Below are positions 17,270 through 24,461 of a stretch of DNA of 30,655 nucleotides, one piece after another. Position numbers and translations under genes: made by a program. Within the stretch, counting starts at the first letter, position 1; every line of letters starts with the position of its first letter. The notes beneath the pieces are model-generated. The model saw nothing but the letters and a program-made list of their open reading frames with translations. It was not told where the DNA came from and ran no database searches. The stretch comes from JBCDBH01 sp039184055 (GTDB lineage: Bacteria; Acidobacteriota; Thermoanaerobaculia; Multivoradales; J023). Location: positions 1 to 30,655 of the forward strand of contig JBCDBH010000024.1 of assembly GCA_039184055.1 (NCBI GenBank). The letters run 5' to 3'.

Positions 17270-17289
17270 CCCCGTATCGTCATACGGGG
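17270..17289. repeat. Short perfect hairpin before the VWFA gene
   Basis: CCCCGTAT (17270-17277) and ATACGGGG (17282-17289) pair around a CGTC loop. It lies in the 258-base gap between the divergent L,D-transpeptidase and VWFA genes, about 145 bases before the VWFA start. It may be a regulatory site; no clear -35/-10 pair was recognised nearby. Confidence 0.5.
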
Positions 17290-17434
17290 TCATGGACGGA
17301 TTTCGCCGCGTGATCTCTGGTCTCCTCGATCCAAGACCGTCGTGACGACGAAGCACGTGGATCGAGCCTCGATGTCACGCTGTCGTTCCCACCGTGTCGT
17401 TTTGTGCCATCGCAACCTCTTCGAGGACTGTCTG

Positions 17435-20365
17435 ATGCTTGATCGTTTTCTTCGTTGGTTCCTCGTATTCGTCGCCACGATCGCGCTTGCTTTGCCGGCG
17501 ATGGCCCAATCGCCCGCCGCCGACTCGGAGACCGTGTGGATCGAAGTCACCGACTCACGCGGACGACCGGCGCCGGTGAGTCTCGAGCAGCTCGTGGTGC
17601 GCGAAGCGGATACCGCAGCGGAAACCGTGGCACTGGGTGAGCTCGGTCCGGAGAACGGGCGGGTGCTGGTGTGGTTCGATGAAGAGCTGCTCGCCGCGGG
17701 CACCCACGAACGCGCCGTCGAAGCCTTGGCGACGCAGGCCGAAGCGCTGACCGCGCTCGGTCGAGTCGAGCTGGTCTATGCCGACCCACAGCCCGAGCTC
17801 GACGTGCGGAGCGGGGATAGCCTGGTGATCGGCGAGCGGCTGAAGTCTCTGGCGCTACGCACGCGCGGTCGGCGTGCCCTGGTCGAGCTACGACAGCGAA
17901 CCCTCGACGAGCTGACCACCGCCGGGGGCGCGGTGGCGCGGGCGACACGGGTCCGACGGGCGATCGAAGCCGAGCAGACCCTGGTCGAGGAACAACAGCG
18001 ACATCTGCTTCGCTGGGCCGCTGTCGACGGCATCGGACCTCGTCTGCTGATCCTGGTGCACGACGGTTACGACGTCGATCCGCTGTCGTTCTATTTGCGT
18101 TTCGTCGACGAGGACACGACCCGCGAGCTGGTGCGCGACGGTGGACCCCAGCCACGTCTGGCGGCGATTCGCGATCAAACCGCGCGGTCGCTCGCCGCGC
18201 TCGGTTGGACGGTGCTCGCCTTGGCACCCGAGCCGGCCGAGGAGGATGACTCCGCCGCGACGACAGGTGACATCGTCGATCCGGACGCCACCTCGCTCGA
18301 CGGTCGCTTCTTCCGTCCGTCCGATGTTTTCGGTGATGACGATGACGAACGTGAGGTCGCTCTGGTCGATCCTCGGGGCACCCTCGAGACCTATACCGAT
18401 GCCTCGGGTGGCGAAGTCGTCACCGGTGCGCCGTCGCTGGCGAGTGCTCTGGCCCGTTTCGGTGAGCGACGCGCGTTGATTTACCGCTCCAACCTATCCG
18501 CCGATGCCGATCTGCGTCCGCTGACGGTCGAGACCACTCGTGACGATCTCCAAGTGCGCACCCGACGCTGGGTGACCCGAGCCTTGCCGGCACCGGTGGT
18601 CGAAGCCCGGCTCGAAGGTTTGTTGCGAGGTGAGATTCCCGATGCCGGTATCGGGGTCGCGGCGGCCCTGTCGGTCGACGCCCAGACGGCATCCGGTGGC
18701 GCGGCCGGCACCCTCGAGGTCCGCGTGGATGCCTTCGCGCTCGACGACCTCACTGCCGAGACGCTCGAAGACGGTCAGCTCCGGGTGACCGTGGCGATCG
18801 CGGTGCCGGAAAGCGCGCCGCAGATTCGCACCGAGGTCGTACCGGTCGATGGCGCGCTCGCCGATTGGCGCTATCGCATACCGCTCGAGCTGCCCGCCGA
18901 CGCCGATGCCGTGGCGGTTCTGGTGAGCGACGTCGCCAGCGGCCGGTGGGGTGGGGGTCTCGCCGCGCTGGTCGAAGGCGCGCTCGCCGAGCTCAACGAC
19001 TCGCTTCCCGCACCGGCGGTCATCCACATCGTGCCGCCCGACGAGGCGGTGTTGCGCGGCCGGGTGACGTTCGCGGCACGGGTGGTCGATCCACGCGTGG
19101 CGCGGGTCGACTTCCTGCTCGACGACAGCCGGGTCGAACGCGTCACCGAGCCGCCGTGGCGGGCGCGGGTCGATCTCGGTCGGACACCGCGGCCTCACGA
19201 TCTCGAGGTCATCGCGTATGACAGCGCCGGGGTCGAGCTCGGTCGTCACGCGGTGGCGATCAACGCGGGTAGCGGCGCGTTGGCGGTCGACATCGTTCGA
19301 CCGACGGCAGTGCGGATCACCGGCCCGGTCGACGTCGAGGCCGAGCTACGCGTGCCGGTCGAACGACGTCTCGATCGGGTGCTCTTCTATTGGAACAACG
19401 AGCTGGTGTCGACACGGTACGCGCCACCGTTCCGTCAACGGGTGGTCATTCCGCCGGAGCGACCGGTGGGTTATTTGCGGGTCGTCGCCTTGCTCGACGA
19501 CGGTACCTTGGCCGAAGACGTCCTCTTCATGAACGGTCCCCAGGCGGCGGAGCAGGTCGACGTCAACCTGGTCGAGCTCGTGGTGGTGGTGACCGATCCC
19601 GACGGCCGCCCGGTGGATGATCTCCAGAGCGAAGATTTCCGAGTTTTCGAACGTGGTGACGAGCAAGAGATCGCCACCTTCTCGAGCGCCGGGGATCTGC
19701 CCTTGACGCTCGGCCTGGCGATCGATTCGTCGGCCAGCATGTTCGTCAAATTGCCCCTGGTGCAGCAGGCGGCGTCACGTTTCCTGGCGTCGACCTTCGG
19801 ACCGATGGATCGTGCCTTCGTGGTCGACTTCGACAGCACGCCACGGTTGGCCCGCGGGGTCACCAGTGAGCTCGACCGGCTCCTACGGTCGATCGGTGAT
19901 CTCGAAGCCGACGGCCGGACCGCGTTGTGGGAGTCGGTGGTCTTCTCCCTCGTCCAGCTCCAGGGCGTCGGGGGACGCAAGGCTCTGGTGGTGTTCAGCG
20001 ATGGTGCCGACGAGGACGACCAGTTCCCCTTCCGGTCGGCGCTCGATGTCGCCCGGCAAATGGGCGTGCCGATCTACCTGATTCTGATGAAGAGCGAGCC
20101 CGACACCGGAGGCCTGAGTCTCTTTGGCCGGTCGTTCTCGTCACGGGTCGAGCGTTTGGTCGACGCGGTCGGGGGGCGGGTCTTCTACGCCAAAGAATAC
20201 GACTCTCTCGATGCGGTTTATGATGACATCGAAGCCGAGCTGAGAAGTCAGTACGTCCTCGGTTACTATCCTCAGTCGGCCGACAGCCGGCTGTGGCGCG
20301 AGGTCGAGGTCGAGGTCGACGACGACAATCTCACCCCACGCACCCTATCGGGTTATCGGCCGTAG
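17435..20365 (+). CDS. Large secreted protein with C-terminal VWFA domain (Acidobacteria type)
   Basis: A 976-residue exported protein. The start is the ATG with GAGG at 17423-17426; it gives a clean signal peptide (LRWFLVFVATIALALPAMA, cleavage after Ala24). The first ~260 mature residues contain strands and helices like a VWA fold but without metal residues. Residues about 534-610 and 620-715 look like two beta-sandwich (Ig-like) modules. From about 720, VNLVELVVVVTDPDGRPV begins the VWFA-related domain common in Acidobacteria, with the MIDAS loop DSSASM at 764-769 and DGRTALWES and FSDGADEDD later. The end (RSQYVLGYYPQ) is typical of that family. The likely role is metal-dependent adhesion or scaffolding at the cell surface; ligands are unknown. 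Confidence 0.88.
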   Translation: MLDRFLRWFLVFVATIALALPAMAQSPAADSETVWIEVTDSRGRPAPVSLEQLVVREADTAAETVALGELGPENGRVLVWFDEELLAAGTHERAVEALATQAEALTALGRVELVYADPQPELDVRSGDSLVIGERLKSLALRTRGRRALVELRQRTLDELTTAGGAVARATRVRRAIEAEQTLVEEQQRHLLRWAAVDGIGPRLLILVHDGYDVDPLSFYLRFVDEDTTRELVRDGGPQPRLAAIRDQTARSLAALGWTVLALAPEPAEEDDSAATTGDIVDPDATSLDGRFFRPSDVFGDDDDEREVALVDPRGTLETYTDASGGEVVTGAPSLASALARFGERRALIYRSNLSADADLRPLTVETTRDDLQVRTRRWVTRALPAPVVEARLEGLLRGEIPDAGIGVAAALSVDAQTASGGAAGTLEVRVDAFALDDLTAETLEDGQLRVTVAIAVPESAPQIRTEVVPVDGALADWRYRIPLELPADADAVAVLVSDVASGRWGGGLAALVEGALAELNDSLPAPAVIHIVPPDEAVLRGRVTFAARVVDPRVARVDFLLDDSRVERVTEPPWRARVDLGRTPRPHDLEVIAYDSAGVELGRHAVAINAGSGALAVDIVRPTAVRITGPVDVEAELRVPVERRLDRVLFYWNNELVSTRYAPPFRQRVVIPPERPVGYLRVVALLDDGTLAEDVLFMNGPQAAEQVDVNLVELVVVVTDPDGRPVDDLQSEDFRVFERGDEQEIATFSSAGDLPLTLGLAIDSSASMFVKLPLVQQAASRFLASTFGPMDRAFVVDFDSTPRLARGVTSELDRLLRSIGDLEADGRTALWESVVFSLVQLQGVGGRKALVVFSDGADEDDQFPFRSALDVARQMGVPIYLILMKSEPDTGGLSLFGRSFSSRVERLVDAVGGRVFYAKEYDSLDAVYDDIEAELRSQYVLGYYPQSADSRLWREVEVEVDDDNLTPRTLSGYRP

Positions 20366-20405
20366 CCAGTCGAGCGCGGAGACTCTGAAGAGCCGAGAGA
20401 CTGCG

Positions 20406-20433
20406 GGAGTGGAGAGCATGCAGGAGTGGAGAG
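20406..20433 (+). promoter_or_regulatory. Duplicated Shine-Dalgarno element with 9-codon upstream ORF
   Basis: The 11-mer GGAGTGGAGAG occurs twice, at 20406-20416 and 20423-20433, 17 bases apart, and each copy is followed by an ATG. The first ATG (20418) opens a tiny frame reading MQEWRDYGS that stops at 20447, inside the carboxypeptidase start region. The second ATG (20437) starts the carboxypeptidase. This may couple or dampen its translation. Confidence 0.55.
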
Positions 20434-20436
20434 ACT

Positions 20437-21936
20437 ATGGATCGTGAAAGCTTGCGCCAACAACTCGAGACGATGTGGGCCGAAGTCCACGACCTATCCC
20501 GTGTCGTCTACCTTCTCGAGTGGGACCAGGAAACCTGTTTGCCGTCGGCTGGACGCCCTGAACGGGCCGCGCAGCTCGGTACGGTGGTGGCCTTGCGTCA
20601 TCGTGCCATCACCCAGCCCAAGCTGGGCGAGGTGATCGCGGAGATCCTCGCCACGGAACCGGCCGACAGTGAGCTCGCGGTGCAGGCGGCGCGTGCCAAA
20701 TGGGAAGTCGATCGGGCGGTACGGGTGCCGGAGAGCCTGGCGCGGGCGATCGCCGAAGCACAGAGTCGAGGCGCCACGATCTGGAAAGACGCGCGTCGTG
20801 ACGCCAATTTCGCGCATTTCGCCCCGGCGCTTTCGACTCTGGTCGAGCTCCGACGCGAGGAAGCCGACGCCATCCGGCCCGACGGTCCACGCTACGACGC
20901 TCTGCTCGACGGCTATGAGCCGGGGATGACCGAAAGCGAGCTGGTGCCGCTCTTCGCCCATCTTCGTGATGCTCTGGTGCCCTTGGTCGAAACGGTTCGC
21001 GAGGCGTCTCCAATCGATCAATCACCGCTCCGGGGCGACTATCCGATGGCGGGGCAGCGATCGTTTTCCATGGCCATGGCGGAGGCCTGTGGTTTCGATT
21101 TCAACGCTGGCCGTCTCGATGCCGCCACCCATCCCTTCTGTGTCGGGATCGGCACGGGCGATACGCGTTTGACCTGGCGTTGGGAAGACGACGACTTCCG
21201 CCCCGGGCTCTTCGGCGTGCTCCACGAGACGGGGCATGGCATTTACGACCAGAACCTACCCGCCGCGCACGCCCGCACCCCGATCGGCGATGCGGTGTCG
21301 TTGGGGATTCATGAATCGCAGTCGCGGCTGTGGGAGAACCACGTCGGTCGCAACGAGAGCTTCTGGCGATGGGCGCTGCCACGGTTGCGCGAGACCTTTC
21401 CCGCGGCCGATTTCACGCTCGACCAGCTGTGGCCGATCCTGCATGTCGTCGAGCCGTCACTGATCCGTGTCGAGGCCGACGAGACGACCTACAACCTCCA
21501 CATCGTCATTCGATTCGAGCTCGAGCGTCAGCTGATCGGTGGCACGCTCGAAGTCGCCGATTTGCCGACGGCGTGGAATGAGGCGTACCACGAGCTGTTG
21601 GGGATTCGACCCGCCAACGATGCCGAAGGTGTGCTCCAGGACATCCATTGGTCCGCGGGCATGTTCGGGTATTTCCCCACCTATACCCTCGGGACGATGG
21701 CGGCGGCCCAGCTCTACGCCGCCGCCGACCGCGATCTCGGCGATCTCGACGTTAAGATGGCCCAGGGCGACCTCGCGCCTTTGTTCGACTGGCTCAACGA
21801 CAAGATCTACCGTCACGGCAGTCGCTATGCGGCGGGTCAATTGATCGAGCGCGCCACCGGCAAGGCTTTGGCCGCCGACGACCTGCTCGATCATCTACGC
21901 CGCTCGGCGGCGCGAGCCTACGACCTCACCCTCTGA
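20437..21936 (+). CDS. M32-family metallocarboxypeptidase (carboxypeptidase Taq type)
   Basis: A 499-residue cytoplasmic zinc or cobalt carboxypeptidase that removes C-terminal residues from peptides. The HExxH site is HETGH (His263, Glu264 as base, His267), with the third ligand Glu293 in GIHESQSRLWENH. The family blocks RVEADETTYNLHI and DIHWSAGMFGYFPTYTLG are intact, as is the N-terminal YLLEWDQETCLP. Length is normal for the family (about 500) and there is no signal peptide. It follows the VWFA gene by 71 bases and precedes the small exported protein by 14, so the three may be co-transcribed, but no functional link is obvious. Confidence 0.95.
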   Translation: MDRESLRQQLETMWAEVHDLSRVVYLLEWDQETCLPSAGRPERAAQLGTVVALRHRAITQPKLGEVIAEILATEPADSELAVQAARAKWEVDRAVRVPESLARAIAEAQSRGATIWKDARRDANFAHFAPALSTLVELRREEADAIRPDGPRYDALLDGYEPGMTESELVPLFAHLRDALVPLVETVREASPIDQSPLRGDYPMAGQRSFSMAMAEACGFDFNAGRLDAATHPFCVGIGTGDTRLTWRWEDDDFRPGLFGVLHETGHGIYDQNLPAAHARTPIGDAVSLGIHESQSRLWENHVGRNESFWRWALPRLRETFPAADFTLDQLWPILHVVEPSLIRVEADETTYNLHIVIRFELERQLIGGTLEVADLPTAWNEAYHELLGIRPANDAEGVLQDIHWSAGMFGYFPTYTLGTMAAAQLYAAADRDLGDLDVKMAQGDLAPLFDWLNDKIYRHGSRYAAGQLIERATGKALAADDLLDHLRRSAARAYDLTL

Positions 21937-21950
21937 GAGAGGAGCGCATC

Positions 21951-22688
21951 GTGAAGGGCACCCGCATCCGGAAACAAAGCCTGCTCACCCGCTCGCTGCT
22001 CGTGCTGCTGATGCTGTGGCCCCTGGTGGCCTCGATGGCGCTCGCCGATGTCTTGGTGACCCGCGAGGGAGAGCAGCTGGAGACCAAAGGGCCATGGGAA
22101 GTCCGTGGTCGCATGGTGGTCTTCACGACGCCCACCGGTCAGCTGTCGTCGATGCGTCTCGACGAAATCGATCTCGACGCCAGCCGAGAAGCCACCGACC
22201 TGGCGAACCGTCCACCCGAGGCCGCGTCGCCGCCGCCAGCCGCCGCCGCCGAGGCGGTGATGGTGCTCACCGATGACGACGTGGCGCGAGGCGTGCCCGC
22301 CGAGGGTGATGATCTGCTTCTGCTCGCCGAGCGGGTACGCGCCGCGTTTGCCGCCAACGATGTCGGTCGGGTCATGTCCGAAGTGTTTATCGGCGAGGCC
22401 CAAAGCGCGGCCGGTGACGCGTTGCGCAGCGAGGTCGAAGGCGTGCTGGCGCGACCGATCGCCGACGTCGCGGTGAACGCGGGCGCGGCGACCGCCGTCG
22501 AAACCGAGCCTCAGGTGGTCGATGGGTTGACCTACGCCGTACCCCTGCCCGTGATCGGTCGATTGGAAGTCGAGCTCACCTTGGCGGAGCCCGAAGAGGG
22601 CGAACCGGAAATCACCACGTTCACCTTTCCGGTCGGCAATTGGCTGGGGCGCTACCAGCTCCTGGTACGTTCACCCGGGTCGCTCTGA
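21951..22688 (+). CDS. Exported protein of unknown function
   Basis: A 245-residue protein that I cannot assign to a named family. It starts at a GTG with GAGAGGAG at about 21936-21943. The signal peptide is clear: basic MKGTRIRK, hydrophobic SLLVLLMLWPLVASMALA, cleavage after Ala32. The next segment (about 33-72, DVLVTREGEQLETKGPWEVRGR and onward) alternates like a small beta domain. A Pro/Ala-rich linker follows (about 87-100). The rest (about 101-245) is acidic and mixed helix/strand, ending in a beta-rich part with FTFPVGNWLGRYQLLV. No cysteine or catalytic motif stands out. It is probably periplasmic or surface-associated. It is convergent with the acyltransferase, 10 bases away. Confidence 0.75.
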   Translation: MKGTRIRKQSLLTRSLLVLLMLWPLVASMALADVLVTREGEQLETKGPWEVRGRMVVFTTPTGQLSSMRLDEIDLDASREATDLANRPPEAASPPPAAAAEAVMVLTDDDVARGVPAEGDDLLLLAERVRAAFAANDVGRVMSEVFIGEAQSAAGDALRSEVEGVLARPIADVAVNAGAATAVETEPQVVDGLTYAVPLPVIGRLEVELTLAEPEEGEPEITTFTFPVGNWLGRYQLLVRSPGSL

Positions 22689-22698
22689 TCCGCCGGTT

Positions 22699-23466
22699 TC
22701 AGGTCGAGGTCGAGGGCGCGGCTTCAGCGGTGGCGGTGACCGGTTGGTCGGGAGTCCGCGCTTCCGGTGCGCACCAGCGATCACGACGACGGGTCAGATC
22801 GGCGACCACCGCGCGGCGAAACGCTTTGGGACCCGGTTTGGCGCTGGCATCGGCCTCGGCGTGACGCGCGGCGATGTATTCGGCGATGTCCAGACGTTCG
22901 AGCCGGCAATAGAAGGTCTTGAAGAGCTTCGGTAGGCCCTGCTCGGGGATCTGGATGTGGTGCATCCCCTCGTTGTAGCAAATCAGCATCGGTCCCGAGC
23001 CCATCGCCTGGAGCAGATCGGCGATGCCGCCACGCAAGGTCAGGGGTTTGCCGTGCGAGTCGAGACCGTTGGCGCGCTTCATCCTACCCTCGGGGAGGAT
23101 GATCACCATCGCATCGTCGTCGACCTTGGCGAGCAACTCTTGCCAGGTTTCGTCACGCTCGCGCGAGAGCGGCACCACGTTTTGGGCGAGCACTTTGAAC
23201 AAGGGCCCCATCAACGGCCGGTTGATCGTCTTGTCGGCCACCGGGACGACACCGTGTCGTGACAGCCGACGCAGAAAGCGATCGGGCACGATGCTCGACA
23301 GAATGACCTCGATCAACGAGGTGTGATTGAGGATGACGACGAGCCGGAAATCGGCGGCCCACGGCTCCTCGGGGACCTCGCCCACCCAGCGCAGCTGGTG
23401 CGAATAGAAAAAACCCGAGGTCCACGACAGGAGACGTAGGAAGAGCAGGGTCAGGAACGTACGCAT
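22699..23466 (-). CDS. PlsC-like glycerolipid acyltransferase
   Basis: A 255-residue member of the lysophospholipid acyltransferase superfamily, which moves acyl chains onto glycerolipids at the inner membrane. A hydrophobic N-terminus (RTFLTLLFLRLLSWTSGFF) can anchor it. Motif I is NHTSLIE (His48, Glu53), i.e. HX4E in place of the usual HX4D. Motif II is MGPLFKVLAQNVVPLSRER (86-104) and motif III is ILPEGRMKR (Glu126, Gly127). The C-terminal ~40 residues are basic and then Ala/Thr/Pro-rich. The ATG at 23466 is chosen; a TTG at 23493 would add nine residues. It could act in phospholipid or exopolymer acylation. Confidence 0.85.
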   Translation of the reverse strand: MRTFLTLLFLRLLSWTSGFFYSHQLRWVGEVPEEPWAADFRLVVILNHTSLIEVILSSIVPDRFLRRLSRHGVVPVADKTINRPLMGPLFKVLAQNVVPLSRERDETWQELLAKVDDDAMVIILPEGRMKRANGLDSHGKPLTLRGGIADLLQAMGSGPMLICYNEGMHHIQIPEQGLPKLFKTFYCRLERLDIAEYIAARHAEADASAKPGPKAFRRAVVADLTRRRDRWCAPEARTPDQPVTATAEAAPSTST

Positions 23467-23604
23467 AGCCGATTCATCCCAAGCGAACAACAAGATCTCG
23501 ACATAGGCGGCGAGTCTACCATCGGGCCAAGCCGCGTCTCCTTTTACTGGTGTGTTACGAGGCCGATCAAGCCAGTTGGTAAACTTGTGGATGCGACGAA
23601 GGAC

Positions 23605-23633
23605 CCTACTCAGCCCACCGCCAGGTGAGTAGG
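23605..23633. repeat. Inverted repeat upstream of the two-component operon
   Basis: CCTACTCA (23605-23612) and TGAGTAGG (23626-23633) are exact complements around a 13-base GC-rich loop, with partial pairing beyond (AAGG and CCTT at the outer edges). It lies in the 305-base gene-free stretch 23467-23771 between the acyltransferase and the response regulator. It may be a structured leader or an operator. Confidence 0.5.
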
Positions 23634-23659
23634 ACCTTCCCGTGAAGATTCACCGCCCA

Positions 23660-23675
23660 GCTGTCTATCGCTGTC
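23660..23675 (+). promoter_or_regulatory. Possible response-regulator binding site (direct repeat)
   Basis: GCTGTC is repeated at 23660-23665 and 23670-23675, a 10-base pitch typical of OmpR/PhoB-family tandem sites. It lies about 97 bases before the response regulator ATG, so autoregulation is plausible. It is a six-base match only. In the rest of the 23467-23771 gap I saw an imperfect palindrome GTGAAGATTCAC (23642-23653) but no convincing promoter. Confidence 0.35.
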
Positions 23676-23771
23676 GGTGAGCGTCTTATCGCCAATCGCT
23701 CCTCCGCTCGCGACCCTCTGACAACGGTAGTCGGGTTTCCGGACAGGGCACCACCAAGTGAAAGAACAACG

Positions 23772-24461
23772 ATGAGAATTCTGGTAGTCGAAGACGATCC
23801 GATGTTGCGCACCGGTTTGGTCGACCTGTTGCGGGGCGCCAATCACGAGGTCGTCGCGGTGGCCGATGGTCAGCAGGCTGTCGAAGTCGGTGGACGCGAG
23901 GTGTTCGACCTGGTGTTGCTCGATCTCATGTTGCCCAAGCTCGATGGTGTCGAGGTGTGCCGACGCCTGCGCACGATTCGCCCGGCGCTGCCGGTGTTGA
24001 TGTTGACCGCGCGTGGCGCCGAAGACGACAAGGTGGCCGGTTTGCGCGCCGGCGCCGACGACTACGTGACCAAGCCGTTCGGGGTCAAAGAGCTCTTGGC
24101 GCGGATCGAAGCCTTGGTGCGACGGGTCCGGGTGGCCCCCAAACAGCCCGAGGTGATCGAGATCGATGGCTGTACGCTCGATCTCGGCCGCTGCACCGCC
24201 AAACGCGAGGACGAAGAAGTGGCGCTCACGGCACGTGAGGTCGGCGTGTTGCGGTGGCTGCATCGCCACAAGAACCGCAGCGTCAGCCGGTCCGAGCTCC
24301 TCGAACAGGTGTGGGGCACGGTCGGGACCTTGCAGACCCGCACGGTCGACATGACGATCGCCAAATTGCGTCAGAAGATCGAACGTGAGCCGGCGACACC
24401 GCAGATCATCGCCACCGTCACCGGGGTCGGTTACGCCTGGGCGGAGAAGGACGCGACGTGA
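23772..24461 (+). CDS. OmpR/PhoB-family response regulator
   Basis: A two-domain transcription regulator of 229 residues. The receiver domain (1-~115) has the acidic pocket Asp8/Asp9, phospho-acceptor Asp51 in LVLLDLMLP, Thr79 in LMLTARG and Lys101 in YVTKPF. The C-terminal winged-helix DNA-binding domain (about 130-225) has LTAREVGVLRWLHRHKNR, SRSELLEQVWG, and the recognition part TVDMTIAKLRQKIE followed by TVTGVGYAW. It is the first gene of an operon with the kinase (GTGA overlap), a transporter and manA. Target genes are not known, but the operon mates are candidates. Confidence 0.95.
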   Translation: MRILVVEDDPMLRTGLVDLLRGANHEVVAVADGQQAVEVGGREVFDLVLLDLMLPKLDGVEVCRRLRTIRPALPVLMLTARGAEDDKVAGLRAGADDYVTKPFGVKELLARIEALVRRVRVAPKQPEVIEIDGCTLDLGRCTAKREDEEVALTAREVGVLRWLHRHKNRSVSRSELLEQVWGTVGTLQTRTVDMTIAKLRQKIEREPATPQIIATVTGVGYAWAEKDAT

